The notes: a model not told the origin generated them from the letters alone. 64,000 bases of DNA from Paracoccus sp. MA (GCF_020990385.1 NZ_CP087599.1:434001-498000); one strand, 5' to 3'. Counted from the stretch's first letter, positions 1-9,444 are shown. Numbers and translations are program-made.

Positions 1-661
1 CCGCCTGATGGTCGGGACCGGCACGCCGTCGATTGACGAAACCATCGGCCTGACCCGCCATGCCGATGACCTGGGCTATCCCGTGGCCCTGGTTCTGCCG
101 CCCTATTACTATACGCCCCCGTCCGAAGCCGGGCTGATCGCCTGGTACCTGGCGCTTCACGCGGCGCTGGGCGACCGGCCGATCCGGGTCTGGTTCTACA
201 ATTTTCCGCAGATGACCGGCTTCGTGATACCCGAGACGGTGATCGCGCATCTGCACGCCGTGGCGCCGCAGCGGTTCGATGGCATCAAGGACAGTTCCGG
301 CGACCTTTCCTATTGCCGCGGCCTGGTCTCCCGGCTCCCCGGCCTGCAGGTCTTTCCCAGTTCGGAAACCACGCTGGCCGAGGGACGAAGGGACGGCTTC
401 GCAGGCTGCATCTCGGCCACGGCGAACCACACAGCCCCGATCTGCGCGCGCCTCTGGCGGGGAGAGACGGGGCTGGTGCCCCGCTTGGCCGAGTTGCGGG
501 CCGCCATATCGGCATGCCCTCTGATCCCCGCGGTCAAGTATCTGGTGGCCCGCCGCGCCGCCAACCCCGAATGGCAGAACGTGCTGCCGCCCTTCACGGC
601 CCTTGGCGCGTCCGCCATCGCATCGCTGGATCGGCTGGCGTCCGAGCGCGTCGCAGCCTGA
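1..661 (+). CDS. DHDPS-family aldolase/dehydratase, 3' part
   Basis: This is the C-terminal part of a dihydrodipicolinate-synthase-family (class I aldolase, TIM barrel) protein; the frame is open to the window edge, so the N terminus lies outside. The family tyrosine motif YNFPQMTG is at fragment residues 64-71 (counted from the ATG at 8), and the Schiff-base lysine sits in GIKDSSGD (Lys94). It is followed 18 bp later by an alpha-ketoglutarate-semialdehyde-type dehydrogenase. In many proteobacteria that pair forms the end of the oxidative L-arabinose, glucarate or hydroxyproline routes, with a DHDPS-like enzyme making 2-oxoglutarate semialdehyde. That role is inferred from the neighbour; the family alone would also fit an N-acetylneuraminate-lyase-like or 5-dehydro-4-deoxyglucarate dehydratase enzyme. 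Confidence 0.88.
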   Translation, partial: RLMVGTGTPSIDETIGLTRHADDLGYPVALVLPPYYYTPPSEAGLIAWYLALHAALGDRPIRVWFYNFPQMTGFVIPETVIAHLHAVAPQRFDGIKDSSGDLSYCRGLVSRLPGLQVFPSSETTLAEGRRDGFAGCISATANHTAPICARLWRGETGLVPRLAELRAAISACPLIPAVKYLVARRAANPEWQNVLPPFTALGASAIASLDRLASERVAA

Positions 662-679
662 ACCCAGCAGGAGAAGACC

Positions 680-2125
680 ATGAAAGACAGGAACGAAATC
701 CAGGGCAACCTGATCGGCGGCGAATGGCTGTCGGACGGCGACTGCCGCCCCGATGTGAACCCTTCCGATACCCGCGACATCATCGGGTTCTTTGCCTCTG
801 CGGACCGCGCCGCGGTCGATCAGGCCGTCCACGCTGCCCGGTCGGCCTTTCCGGCTTGGGCCTCCGCCGGTCCGCAGGTCCGGCACGACCTGCTTGATGC
901 CGTCGGCACCGAATTGCTGGCGCGCAAGGAAGAGATCGGGCGCCTCCTTGCACGGGAAGAAGGCAAGACCCTGCCCGAGGCGATGGGCGAGACCGTCCGC
1001 GCGGGCCAGGTCTTCAAGTTCTTTGCCGGAGAGGCGCTGCGCGTCGCCGGCGATGCCCAGCAGTCGGTCCGCCCCGGCATCGACGTCGCCGTCACCAGAG
1101 AGCCTTTGGGCGTCATCGCCCTGATCACGCCCTGGAACTTTCCGATCGCCATCCCGGCCTGGAAGATCGCGCCCGCGCTTGCCTATGGCAATTGCGTGGT
1201 GCTGAAGCCCGCCGAACTGACGCCGGGCTGCGCCCATGTGATCGCGCAGCTTCTGCACAAGCATGGCTGCCCGGCCGGCGTCTTCAACCTGGTGATGGGG
1301 CAGGGTTCGGTCTTGGGCGATGCCCTGGTGTCGCATCCGGGAATCGATGCGGTGTCCTTCACGGGTTCGGTGGCGACCGGCTCGCGCATCGCCGCGACAT
1401 GCGGCACCCTGCGCCGGAAGGTCCAGCTTGAGATGGGCGGCAAGAATCCGATGGTGGTGATGGACGACGCCGATCTGCAGACCGCGGTTCAGGCCTGCCT
1501 GAATGGCGCCTTCTTCTCGACCGGGCAGCGTTGCACGGCGTCTTCGCGGCTGATCGTGCAGAAAGGCATCCACGATGCCTTTGTCGAGAGGCTTGGCCGC
1601 GAAATGCGGGCCCTGCGCGTCGGGGATGCCTTGCAGCCGGATACCCAGATCGGGCCGGTGGTCGATCAGCGCCAGCTTGATTCCAACCTTGCCTATGTGG
1701 ACCTGGCCCGAAGCGAAGCCGCCGAGGTGCTTGGCGGCGAGCGGCTGGAGCTGGACAAGCCCGGTTTCTACCAGGCGCCGGCCCTGTTCCTGAACACGAC
1801 GAACGGCGCCCGCATCAACCGCGAGGAAATCTTCGGCCCCTGCGCTTCCGTCATCCAGGTCGAGGATTTCGACGAGGCCCTGGCCACTGCCAACGACACG
1901 GAATTTGGCCTTTCGGCCGGCATCTGCACGGGCAGCCTGAAACACGCCTCGGAATTCCGCCGTAGGGTCGAGGCGGGAATGGTCATGGTGAATCTTCCGA
2001 CCGCAGGCGTCGATTATCATGTGCCGTTCGGAGGGCGTAAGGGCTCGTCCTTCGGCCCGCGGGAACAGGGCCGCTATGCTGCCGAGTTCTACACGGTGGT
2101 GAAGACAGCTTATCAGCTGGCCTAG
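680..2125 (+). CDS. NAD(P)-dependent semialdehyde dehydrogenase
   Basis: A full-length aldehyde dehydrogenase of 481 aa. The NAD-binding lysine is in VLKPAE (Lys176), the general-base glutamate in LEMGGKNP (Glu251) and the catalytic cysteine in TGQRCTASSR (Cys285). Close relatives are annotated as 2,5-dioxovalerate (2-oxoglutarate semialdehyde) or succinate-semialdehyde dehydrogenases. It starts 18 bp after the DHDPS-like gene with an AGGAG ribosome site, so the two are probably co-transcribed. The likely joint role is turning a deoxy-keto sugar acid into 2-oxoglutarate for the TCA cycle. The exact substrate cannot be read from sequence. Confidence 0.9.
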   Translation: MKDRNEIQGNLIGGEWLSDGDCRPDVNPSDTRDIIGFFASADRAAVDQAVHAARSAFPAWASAGPQVRHDLLDAVGTELLARKEEIGRLLAREEGKTLPEAMGETVRAGQVFKFFAGEALRVAGDAQQSVRPGIDVAVTREPLGVIALITPWNFPIAIPAWKIAPALAYGNCVVLKPAELTPGCAHVIAQLLHKHGCPAGVFNLVMGQGSVLGDALVSHPGIDAVSFTGSVATGSRIAATCGTLRRKVQLEMGGKNPMVVMDDADLQTAVQACLNGAFFSTGQRCTASSRLIVQKGIHDAFVERLGREMRALRVGDALQPDTQIGPVVDQRQLDSNLAYVDLARSEAAEVLGGERLELDKPGFYQAPALFLNTTNGARINREEIFGPCASVIQVEDFDEALATANDTEFGLSAGICTGSLKHASEFRRRVEAGMVMVNLPTAGVDYHVPFGGRKGSSFGPREQGRYAAEFYTVVKTAYQLA

Positions 2126-2727
2126 CAATCGTGCCGTCCGCATATCTACCGCTATCCCGGCGGCACGGCACCGGCGGTTGTCGAGCCCGCGGCGCGTGGC
2201 GGTGTGGTCGACCACCGCAACCACGCGCTGCCCAGACCCGAGACGGGCGAGCATTGGGAGCTGCAACCGGCGCCTTGTCAGCTTGCGCGCCTCGGCACCC
2301 TTCAGTGCGGGCCGCCGTCACGACATTGCCGACCTTGGGGCCTTCGCGGGTCTGTTCACTGCTGTCGGGGACGGCGGGCTGCCCCACCGCCTCGGTCTTG
2401 ACCACACAGCGCCGGTCGGCCTGCCCGCAGCGCCCGGCGGCTCCCGTCATGGCGGGGGTCGCGGCCAGGTTCAGCTGCGTCAGGACCATCAGAGGGCGGC
2501 TTGGCCCGTCGCGCCGGGCATTTGTGGTCGTTCCGCCGGCATTCCGCCGGCGGGCCGTGGCCATCTGGCTGCTGTCCAGGGCCGTCACCGAACAGACTCC
2601 GGGCCCCAGGCGGCGGATTCAGCAGACCTGCGCCGTGCATCCCATCAGGCCATTTGCGCAGCGCAGTCCGGAAGACTCGCAAAGCGATCGCATCACGCGC
2701 AGATCAACTCACCATGCGGCGCCGGCG
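2126..2727. other. Gap with no convincing gene
   Basis: About 600 bp between the dehydrogenase and the convergent efflux operon. Both strands carry long open frames, but their composition (Arg, Pro, Ala and Cys rich, no recognisable domain) is what high-GC non-coding DNA gives. One short plus-strand stretch near 2140-2270 reads like a weak fragment of a basic exported protein, but it has no start or continuation. I see no clear IS termini, tRNA or CRISPR. It may be a decayed gene or mobile-element scar. Confidence 0.4.
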
Positions 2728-4104
2728 CTAGCGTCTGACCAGCACCACCTCGCCGGCACCGGCGCCCGTGGCGATCTGCAGCGCCGCCCATTCCTTGGCG
2801 GCCTGGTTGCGGGCCGAGGCGGCCGAGAGCCGGGCGCTGGCCGTCGAGCGGTCGGAATCGAGCAGGTCCAGAAGCGCCAGCCCGCCCTCGGCAAAGCTGG
2901 TCCGGGCCAGCCGATAGGCCCGGTCATAGGCCGCTGCCGCGCCTTCCAGCGCCGCGGCCTGCTGGCGATAGCGGCGCAGGTTCGATTGCGCGACCTGCAC
3001 GTCCTCGACCGCCTGCGACACGCTGGCCCGCCAGGCGATCTCGGCCTCGCGCCCCTCGGCGATGCGCCGCGCGCGGGTGGCCTGCAGCGCGCCCTGGTTC
3101 AGCACCGGAAACGAGATCGCCGGGCCGAAGCCCCAGGTCTTCGCCCCGCCGCTTTCGCTGACCGAACCCGTTAGCGTCAGCGAGGGCAGCAGGTCGGCCG
3201 TCGCCACCCCCACCGCCGCCAGCGCCGCGGCCAGGTCGTATTCGGCCGAGCGCACATCGGGCCGGTTGCGCAAGAGGTCTGCCGGCACGCCGGCGCGGGC
3301 GCTGCCGGGAATGCGGGGCTGGCCCGAGCCGCGCCGCATCTGCGCCTGAACCGAGCTGGCCGGTTCGTTGAGCAGCGTCGCGATGCTGAAAACCTGCGCG
3401 TCGAACTGTGCCTGATAGCCCGGGATCTCGGCCCGCGCGGCAGCCAGCAGCGCCTCGGCCTGGGCCATGTCGAACTCGCTGACCACGCCGAACTCGCGCT
3501 GCTCGCGGGTGATGCGGACGGTTTCCTCGCGGCTCGAAACCGTCTGCCGCGTCAGCGCCAGGGCCTGCTGGTAATAGCGCGCGTCGCTATAGGCGTCGAT
3601 CAGCTCGGCGATCCAAGCCAGCCGCGCCGTGCCCAGATCCGCCTTGGCGGCCTCGAGGCTGGCCGCCGCGCCCTGCCTTTGGCGCCGGGCGCCGCCGAAC
3701 AGGTCGAAGACGAAATTCGCGCCAAGGCTGGAGGTGGTAACGTTCTGCACCGCCGCGCCCGCCGTGGAGCCGCGTTCGCGCGACGCATCGGCCGAGCCGG
3801 ATGTCTGCGCCGCCAGCACCCCGGTGCCGCGCAGGTCGGCGGCGGCGGCGCGGATGCGCTCGCGCGCGGCCGCCTCGTCCAGGTTCTGCTTCAGGCCGCG
3901 CGCGATCAGCTCGTTCAGCACCGGGTCGCGATATTCGGCCCAGAAGGCGCGGGTGGCGACCTTGCCGGCGGATGCGGTCTCGCCTTCGGCGAAGGTCGCG
4001 GGCACGGGGATTGCGGGTCGGTCGTCGGGATCGGGTCCGACGGCCGTGCAGCCCGCCGCCAGAAGCAGCAGCGCCGGGCCGAGGAATCGGGAAGGGGAAA
4101 TCAC
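2728..4104 (-). CDS. RND efflux outer-membrane lipoprotein (OprM/NodT family)
   Basis: The outer-membrane channel of a tripartite efflux pump, 458 aa. I start it at the GTG at 4104 because this gives a normal lipoprotein signal (hydrophobic LLLLA run, lipobox LAAGC near residue 18) and a 4-bp GTGA overlap with the stop of the inner-membrane pump. The rest has the two repeated TolC-type coiled-coil halves, with the family motif RNRPDVRSAEYDLAAA in the second half. It is the last gene of the minus-strand efflux operon and should couple to the periplasmic adaptor encoded by the first. Confidence 0.92.
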   Translation of the reverse strand: MISPSRFLGPALLLLAAGCTAVGPDPDDRPAIPVPATFAEGETASAGKVATRAFWAEYRDPVLNELIARGLKQNLDEAAARERIRAAAADLRGTGVLAAQTSGSADASRERGSTAGAAVQNVTTSSLGANFVFDLFGGARRQRQGAAASLEAAKADLGTARLAWIAELIDAYSDARYYQQALALTRQTVSSREETVRITREQREFGVVSEFDMAQAEALLAAARAEIPGYQAQFDAQVFSIATLLNEPASSVQAQMRRGSGQPRIPGSARAGVPADLLRNRPDVRSAEYDLAAALAAVGVATADLLPSLTLTGSVSESGGAKTWGFGPAISFPVLNQGALQATRARRIAEGREAEIAWRASVSQAVEDVQVAQSNLRRYRQQAAALEGAAAAYDRAYRLARTSFAEGGLALLDLLDSDRSTASARLSAASARNQAAKEWAALQIATGAGAGEVVLVRR

Positions 4105-7100
4105 GTCTTGGCTCTCTTGCTGGTGAAATGCTGCACGGTCCTGAGGACCGCGACGTAGAAGACGGCGACGAGGAAGATGCCGATCACCGCCGAGGCCGCG
4201 ATGCCGCCCAGCACGCCGATGCCGATGGAGTGCTGCGCCGCCGCGCCCGCGCCGCTGGCCAGCGCCAGGGGCAGGACGCCCAGCATGAAGGCCAGGGTGG
4301 TCATCAGGATCGGACGCAGCCGCATGCGCGATGCCTCGACCGCGGCCTCCAGCAGCGGCTTGCCCTGCCGGTGCAGCATCTCGGCGAATTCCACGATCAG
4401 GATGGCGTTGCGCGCCGCAAGCCCGATGGTGGTCAGCAGGCCGACCTTGAAATAGACGTCGTTCGACTGGCCGAAGGCCAGCGCCGCCGCCATGGCGCCG
4501 ACGATGCCGATGGGCACGGTCATCATCACCGAAAGCGGCACCGACCAGCTTTCGTAAAGCGCCGCCAGCGCCAGGAACACCACCAGGGCGGACAGCGCGA
4601 ACAGCATGGGCGCCTGGTTGCCCGACAGCCGCTCCTGATAGGACAGCCCGGTCCAGGCGGTGCCGTAGCCGCCATCCATGCCGGCGACCAGTTCCTCCAT
4701 CACCTCCATCGCGGTGCCCGAGGAGACGCCCTGCGCCGCGGCGCCGGAAATCTCCATCGAGCGGGTGCCGCCATAGCGGGCCAGGCTCTGCGCCTGCTGG
4801 TCCCATTCCTGCGCGGTGAAGGCGGCGAAGGACACCATGTCGCCGTCGCTGTTCCTGACATACCATTTCTCGATGTCGTCGGACTGCATCCGCGCGCCCG
4901 CCGCGCCCTGGACGATCACCGGGCGCAGCTCGGCCCCCAGCGCGAAATCGTTGACGTTCGCACTGGCGAAGATCACCGACAGCGTGGTGTTCAGGTCCGA
5001 GATCGACAGGCCATAGGCCGCGGCCTTCTGCTGGTCGATGTCGATGCGGCGCGAGGTCTCGAAGGGCGCGTCATTGCCCTGCAGGCTGGTGACGCGGCCG
5101 TCCTGCGTCGCCTTCCGGACCAGTTCGTCGGCGGCCGCGGCCAGCGCCTCCTGCCCGTTGCCCGCCTGGTCGATCAGCTGCATGGTGAAGCCGGCGGTAT
5201 TGCCCATGCCCTGGATGGCCGGCGGCTGCATGAAGAACACCTGTCCGTTCTTGTTCGACATGAACCTCATGTTGCCCCGCGTCGCCATCGAGGCGGCGTC
5301 GAAACCCTCGCGCTGGTCGAAATCCCTGAGCTTGATGAAGATCATCGCATTGCGCGCGCCCGAGCCGCCGAAGCCGAAGCCGAGCGCCGCGAAGACGCTT
5401 TCGGCGGTGTCGCTTTCCTCGCCCAGCACGTATTGCTCGACCTCCTCGACCAGCGCCCTGGTGCGCTCGGCGGTCGAGCCCTCGGGGGTCTCGACCATGA
5501 CCATCAGCACGCCCTGGTCCTCGGACGGCAGGAACGAGCCGGGCAGCTTCTGATAGAGCATGTATGCCCCGGCGCCGAAGGCCAGCAGCACGACCAGGAA
5601 GCGGAAGGGCCGGCGCACGAAGGCGCCCACCACCCCGGCATAGCCGTTCGTGGCGCGGTCCAGGCTGCGGTTGAACCAGCGCGCGGGCGCGATGCCGCCG
5701 CCATGGCCGCGCGGCTTCAGCAGCGTGGCGCACATGGCCGGGGTCAGGATCAGCGCGACGCCCAGCGACAGCACCATGGCCGAGATGATGGTGACCGAGA
5801 ACTGCCGATAGATCACCCCGGTCGAGCCGGACATGAAGGCCATCGGCAGGAACACCGCCGACAGCACCAGCACGATGCCGATCAGCGCCGAGGAAATCTC
5901 GTCCATGCTCTTCTCGGTCGCCTCGACCGGGCCGATGCCTTCCTTCTCCATCACCCGCTCGACATTCTCGACCACGACGATGGCGTCGTCGACCAGAAGG
6001 CCGATGGCCAGCACCATGGCGAACATGGTCAGGGTGTTGATCGACATGCCGAAGAAGGACAGCACCCCGAAGGTGCCCAGCAGCACCACCGGGATCGCCA
6101 GCGTCGGGATCAGCGTCGCCCGCCAGCTTTGCAGGAAGACCAGGATGACCAGGAAGACCAGCACCACCGCCTCGATCAGCGTGTGATAGACTTGGTTGAT
6201 GGATTCCTCGACGAAGGGCGAGGTGTCGTAGGGGTAGACGATCTGCACCCCGGCCGGCAGCGAGGCTTGCAGCCCGTCCAGCACGTTGCGCACGGCGGCG
6301 GCCGTATCGACGGCATTGGCTCCGGTCGCGAGGTTCACGCCGAAGCCCGCCGCCGGCATGCCGTTGTAGCGCGAGGACGAGCCGTAATCCTCTTGCCCGA
6401 TCTCGATATCGGCCACGTCGCCCAGGAAGACCGTGGCGCCGTCGCTGTCGGTGCGCAGCAGGATGCGCTCGAACTCGCGCACCGAGGTCAGCTGCGACTG
6501 CGCCGAAAGCGGCACGTTCAGCTGCTGGCCCTTGATCGTCGGCTGGCTGCCGAGGCTGCCCACGGTGACGTTGGTGTTCTGTTCGCTGACCGCCGAGACC
6601 ACGTCCGAGGGCGTGACCTGGTATTGCAGCATCCGGTCGGGATCGAGCCAGATCCGCATCGCATAGCCCGAGCCGAAGCTGTTGATCGAGCCGACGCCGG
6701 CGGTGCGCTTGACCGGGTCCTCGATGACCTGCGCGACCAGATCGCCCAGTTCCAGCGAGGTCATGCTGCCGTCGGTCGAGGTCAGCGCCCCCACCAGCAG
6801 GATCGACGAGGTCGAGCGCGTGACCGAGACCCCCCGGCTCTGCACGGCGTCGGGCAGTTGCGAGGTCACCAGTTGCAGCTTGTTCTGCACCTGCACCTGG
6901 GCGATGTCCGGATCCACGCTGTCGTCAAAGGTCAGCTGGATCGAGCTCGACCCCTGCGACGAGGTCGAGGTCATGTAGGTCAAGCCGTCAAGCCCGGTCA
7001 TGCCGTCCTCGATGATCGAGGTCACCGAGTTCTCGACGATGTCGGGCGAGGCGCCGGTATAGGTGGCGCTGATGCGCACGGTGGTCGGCGCGATGTCGGG

Positions 7101-7205
7101 ATATTGCGCGATGGGCAGGCTGGACAGGCCATAGACCCCGGCCAGCATGGTGATGATGGCCAGAACCCAGGCAAAGACCGGCCGGTGGATGAAGAAACGG
7201 GCCAT
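4101..7205 (-). CDS. RND multidrug efflux inner-membrane transporter (AcrB/MexB type)
   Basis: A 1034-aa HAE1-family proton-driven efflux pump. The N terminus MARFFIHRPVFAWVLAII is the typical first membrane helix. The proton-relay aspartates lie in LLVDDAIVVVENV around residue 405, and the second membrane half has the GLAARNAILIVEFAE block. Length and order match AcrB/MexB: six membrane helices, a porter loop, then a second repeat. It lies between its adaptor gene (4-bp gap) and its outer-membrane gene (4-bp overlap), so the pump is complete. Drugs, bile-like compounds, solvents or aromatics are possible substrates; none is shown by sequence. Confidence 0.96.
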   Translation of the reverse strand: MARFFIHRPVFAWVLAIITMLAGVYGLSSLPIAQYPDIAPTTVRISATYTGASPDIVENSVTSIIEDGMTGLDGLTYMTSTSSQGSSSIQLTFDDSVDPDIAQVQVQNKLQLVTSQLPDAVQSRGVSVTRSTSSILLVGALTSTDGSMTSLELGDLVAQVIEDPVKRTAGVGSINSFGSGYAMRIWLDPDRMLQYQVTPSDVVSAVSEQNTNVTVGSLGSQPTIKGQQLNVPLSAQSQLTSVREFERILLRTDSDGATVFLGDVADIEIGQEDYGSSSRYNGMPAAGFGVNLATGANAVDTAAAVRNVLDGLQASLPAGVQIVYPYDTSPFVEESINQVYHTLIEAVVLVFLVILVFLQSWRATLIPTLAIPVVLLGTFGVLSFFGMSINTLTMFAMVLAIGLLVDDAIVVVENVERVMEKEGIGPVEATEKSMDEISSALIGIVLVLSAVFLPMAFMSGSTGVIYRQFSVTIISAMVLSLGVALILTPAMCATLLKPRGHGGGIAPARWFNRSLDRATNGYAGVVGAFVRRPFRFLVVLLAFGAGAYMLYQKLPGSFLPSEDQGVLMVMVETPEGSTAERTRALVEEVEQYVLGEESDTAESVFAALGFGFGGSGARNAMIFIKLRDFDQREGFDAASMATRGNMRFMSNKNGQVFFMQPPAIQGMGNTAGFTMQLIDQAGNGQEALAAAADELVRKATQDGRVTSLQGNDAPFETSRRIDIDQQKAAAYGLSISDLNTTLSVIFASANVNDFALGAELRPVIVQGAAGARMQSDDIEKWYVRNSDGDMVSFAAFTAQEWDQQAQSLARYGGTRSMEISGAAAQGVSSGTAMEVMEELVAGMDGGYGTAWTGLSYQERLSGNQAPMLFALSALVVFLALAALYESWSVPLSVMMTVPIGIVGAMAAALAFGQSNDVYFKVGLLTTIGLAARNAILIVEFAEMLHRQGKPLLEAAVEASRMRLRPILMTTLAFMLGVLPLALASGAGAAAQHSIGIGVLGGIAASAVIGIFLVAVFYVAVLRTVQHFTSKRAKT

Positions 7206-7209
7206 CGGA

Positions 7210-8367
7210 TCACTCCGCCTGCGTCGCCGGCAGGTCGCGGACCACGCCGTTCTCGTCGATCTCGACGGGGGTGGCGGCGATCTCGGCGCCCTCGGCCAGG
7301 CCGGTGATGCCGTTCACGATCAGCGCATCGCCTGCTTGCAGCCCGGCGCTGACGATCCAGCTGTTCTGATGCACGCCCTCCTCGGTCAGCACGCGCTTCG
7401 CGGCCTTGCCATCCTCGGCCACCCAGGCCGAAAGCGTGCCGTCGCGGCTGCGCGTCGCGGCCATCTGCGGCACCAGGATCGCCTGGATCCGGCCGATCTC
7501 GATGCGACCGCGCACGAACATGCCGGGCAGGATGCGGCGCTCGGGATTGTCGAAGCGGAAGCGGAAATCGATGGCCCCGGTCGAGGTCGAGACGGTATAG
7601 CCCGGCGCCACCATCTCGCCGGTGGCGGCATAGGTCGCGCCGTTCTCCAGCGTCAGCTGCGCCTTCAGCGTCTGGCTCATCTCGATCTGGCCCGACTCGA
7701 TGCGGTCGCGGATGCGCTGCAGCCGGGCCGAGGGTTCGTACATGTCCACGTCGATCGGGTCGAGCTGCGTCACCGTCGCCAGCGCGTCGCTTTGCCCCGA
7801 GGTCACAAGGTCGCCCGGCGAGACCGCGGCGACCGAGGGCAGCCCGTCCAGCGGGTTGGCGATCGTGGTCCAGGACAGCTGCGTTTCGGCCAGCTTCAGC
7901 GCCGCCTCGGCCGCAGTGGCGGCGGCCTGCGCCTGCTCCATCGTGGCCTGGGCCTGTTCCAGCGCCGCCTGGGTCGAGCCCGAGCCCTGCAGCCTGCGCG
8001 CCCGTTCATAGGCGGCCTCGGCCTGCGGCACGGCCGCCCTGGCGGAAGCGAGATTGGCCCGCGCCTCCTCGACCGCGGCCTCGTAGGTGGTCGGGTCGAT
8101 CCGGAACATCGGATCGCCCGCCTTGATCGGCTGGCCGGGATTGTAAAGCACCTCGGTCACGAAACCGTCCACCCGCGGGCGGATATCCACCGCGTCGCGC
8201 GCCACGGCCCGGCCGGGCAGGGTGCTGACCAGCGGCACGGATTCGGCCTTGACCGCGACGACGCCGACTTCCTTCGGGCCGGATGCCGGCTGCTGCTGGG
8301 CTTCGGCCTGCCCCGCAACGGAAAGGGCGGCCAGGACGAGGCCCAGAAGAAACGAGCGAAAGTTCAT
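7210..8367 (-). CDS. RND efflux periplasmic adaptor (membrane fusion protein)
   Basis: An AcrA/MexA-type membrane fusion protein of 385 aa. It begins with a Sec signal (hydrophobic FLLGLVLAALSVAGQAEA). It then has a first beta-barrel/lipoyl half (PRVDGFVTEVLYNPGQPIKAG), an Ala/Gln-rich coiled-coil hairpin around residues 95-170, and the second lipoyl and barrel parts. It joins the AcrB-type pump to the outer-membrane channel. The signal lacks a clear lipobox cysteine, so it is probably a soluble periplasmic adaptor. First structural gene of the pump operon, 77 bp after the small membrane-protein gene. Confidence 0.95.
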   Translation of the reverse strand: MNFRSFLLGLVLAALSVAGQAEAQQQPASGPKEVGVVAVKAESVPLVSTLPGRAVARDAVDIRPRVDGFVTEVLYNPGQPIKAGDPMFRIDPTTYEAAVEEARANLASARAAVPQAEAAYERARRLQGSGSTQAALEQAQATMEQAQAAATAAEAALKLAETQLSWTTIANPLDGLPSVAAVSPGDLVTSGQSDALATVTQLDPIDVDMYEPSARLQRIRDRIESGQIEMSQTLKAQLTLENGATYAATGEMVAPGYTVSTSTGAIDFRFRFDNPERRILPGMFVRGRIEIGRIQAILVPQMAATRSRDGTLSAWVAEDGKAAKRVLTEEGVHQNSWIVSAGLQAGDALIVNGITGLAEGAEIAATPVEIDENGVVRDLPATQAE

Positions 8368-8444
8368 GCGGATAATCCCTGGTCGAAAACGGATTGGTTC
8401 GGTTCAGCCTGCCACAGGTTGCGCCGGGGCGGGAGGGGGCGGTT

Positions 8445-8651
8445 TCATCGCCGGTTCTCCGCGCTGTCCCAGAGCACCCAGAGCCAGAACAGCCCGTTCA
8501 GCAGCCCGCCGATGGCGGCGCCGCGCCCGGCATGGCCGAAGGCCCAGCCGATCAGCGCACAGACCTCGACGCTGAGCGCCAGCGTCATGGCGAACCAGAT
8601 GAGCGCGCCGAACAGCCTTGTCGGCCAGTCGTGGTCGTGGCCCAGCGTCAT
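8445..8651 (-). CDS. Small two-helix membrane protein
   Basis: A 68-aa protein with two clear membrane segments: GALIWFAMTLALSVEVCALI near residues 13-33 and AAIGGLLNGLFWLWVLW near 44-61. The N terminus has a His-Asp cluster, TLGHDHDW. The ATG overlaps the stop of the upstream gene in an ATGA junction, which supports translation. No family is recognised. Its position just ahead of the adaptor gene suggests it belongs to the efflux transcript, but nothing shows that it takes part in pumping. Confidence 0.62.
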   Translation of the reverse strand: MTLGHDHDWPTRLFGALIWFAMTLALSVEVCALIGWAFGHAGRGAAIGGLLNGLFWLWVLWDSAENRR

Positions 8652-8902
8652 CCGACCCGCCCTTCCCGAGACGCGCCGGCCAGTGGGAGGCCGTCGCAAA
8701 GGGCGTCGGCGACGGCCGCATTCGGCACCAGGTCCAGCAGGCCGCCGCGAACATGGCCCGGCCGAAAGACCAGGCTTTCGCCGCCGAACCCGATCAGGCT
8801 GGACGACACCATCCGCGCCGCGCCGGCATCGGCCTGCGCATCCCCGCGCGTCGCGCAAGGCGTCATGCGCCGCCGGGCTTCGGCTAGGGTCTTGCTGGCC
8901 AT
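8648..8902 (-). CDS. Small hypothetical protein coupled to the membrane protein
   Basis: An 84-aa frame ending in an ATGA overlap with the two-helix membrane protein. The N-terminal third is basic and polar (MASKTLAEARRR), followed by a more ordered part (SSLIGFGGESLVFRPGHVRG) and a leucine-rich tail. I recognise no domain. Evidence for a real gene is the start/stop coupling and its place at the head of a tight minus-strand run; composition alone is not decisive in this GC-rich DNA. Confidence 0.45.
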   Translation of the reverse strand: MASKTLAEARRRMTPCATRGDAQADAGAARMVSSSLIGFGGESLVFRPGHVRGGLLDLVPNAAVADALCDGLPLAGASREGRVG

Positions 8903-9444
8903 CTTCGCGTCCTGTCACCTGTCTTCGGGCGGCGTCTTGCCGCCACCCGAAACCATGATGCCCATCAATCGTCCGGACGCACGCAGAGTTTTGTAAGGAA
9001 TTGTTTCTGAAAGGCGACGAGAAATGCTTCGTTACAAATTCGGTTTTTCGGGAAACACACGGATACAGCGAGGACGAACGGCGGAAACAGCCCGCGGCTA
9101 TATGGAAACCGGGCCTCCGCCGCCGCGCGGAGCCGGATGATTCGCGCCAGAGTCGGGCGGGGGATGTCCGATCCGCAGGACCATACCAGTCGCGCTGATC
9201 CTCGGCGCCCTGCTGGTCGCCGGTGCGCCGGCGCAGAACGAGGCCGGAAGGTTCGCCAAAATCACCGGACCCCGCCCTAGGGCGGCGACGGGCCCAGCGA
9301 CCCGAATGTTTGAGGAGGAATAAGCAAGCATATATACAGCTGCTTCGGTGAACAGATGTTCCGAATATCGGAATACTGATAGTCTATTGGCTGAGCCTGG
9401 GGGGAGGTCTCGCGTTCGTCCTTTGTGGGCGGATCGAGGTGAAG
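8903..9444. other. Control and decay region between efflux and rhamnose operons
   Basis: Upstream sequence of the efflux run and downstream sequence of rhaI. It has the lowest GC of this end of the window around 8980-9060 and 9320-9400. A spaced inverted repeat (TTTGTAA at 8990-8996, TTACAAA at 9032-9038) may be part of the efflux promoter or operator. A tighter inverted repeat, TTCCGA-N3-TCGGAA, is at 9359-9373. A broken small exported-protein frame lies at 9171-9323 and has its own entry. No terminator with a T-run is clear after rhaI. Confidence 0.4.
9171..9323 (+). pseudogene. Remnant of a small exported protein gene
   Basis: A 50-codon frame reading like a signal peptide (RRTIPVALILGALLVAGAPA, Ala-x-Ala type end) followed by a short charged tail ending TRMFEEE. 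It has no start codon: the frame is closed by a stop 33 bp upstream, and the plausible first codon is ATC at 9171, where an ATG would be expected. I read it as a small periplasmic-protein gene that lost its start, or one using a rare start. No homologue is recognised. Confidence 0.3.

Noticed and set aside
2131..3174. A plus-strand gene of about 347 codons starting in the gap after the dehydrogenase
   Set aside because: Its second half is antisense to the efflux outer-membrane gene, and the first half has no domain or convincing ribosome site.
3801..7307. Very long plus-strand open frame opposite the RND transporter
   Set aside because: It is exactly antisense to a well conserved AcrB-type protein, is extremely rich in Arg, His, Asp and Gln, and has no domain. 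Long antisense frames are expected in high-GC genes.
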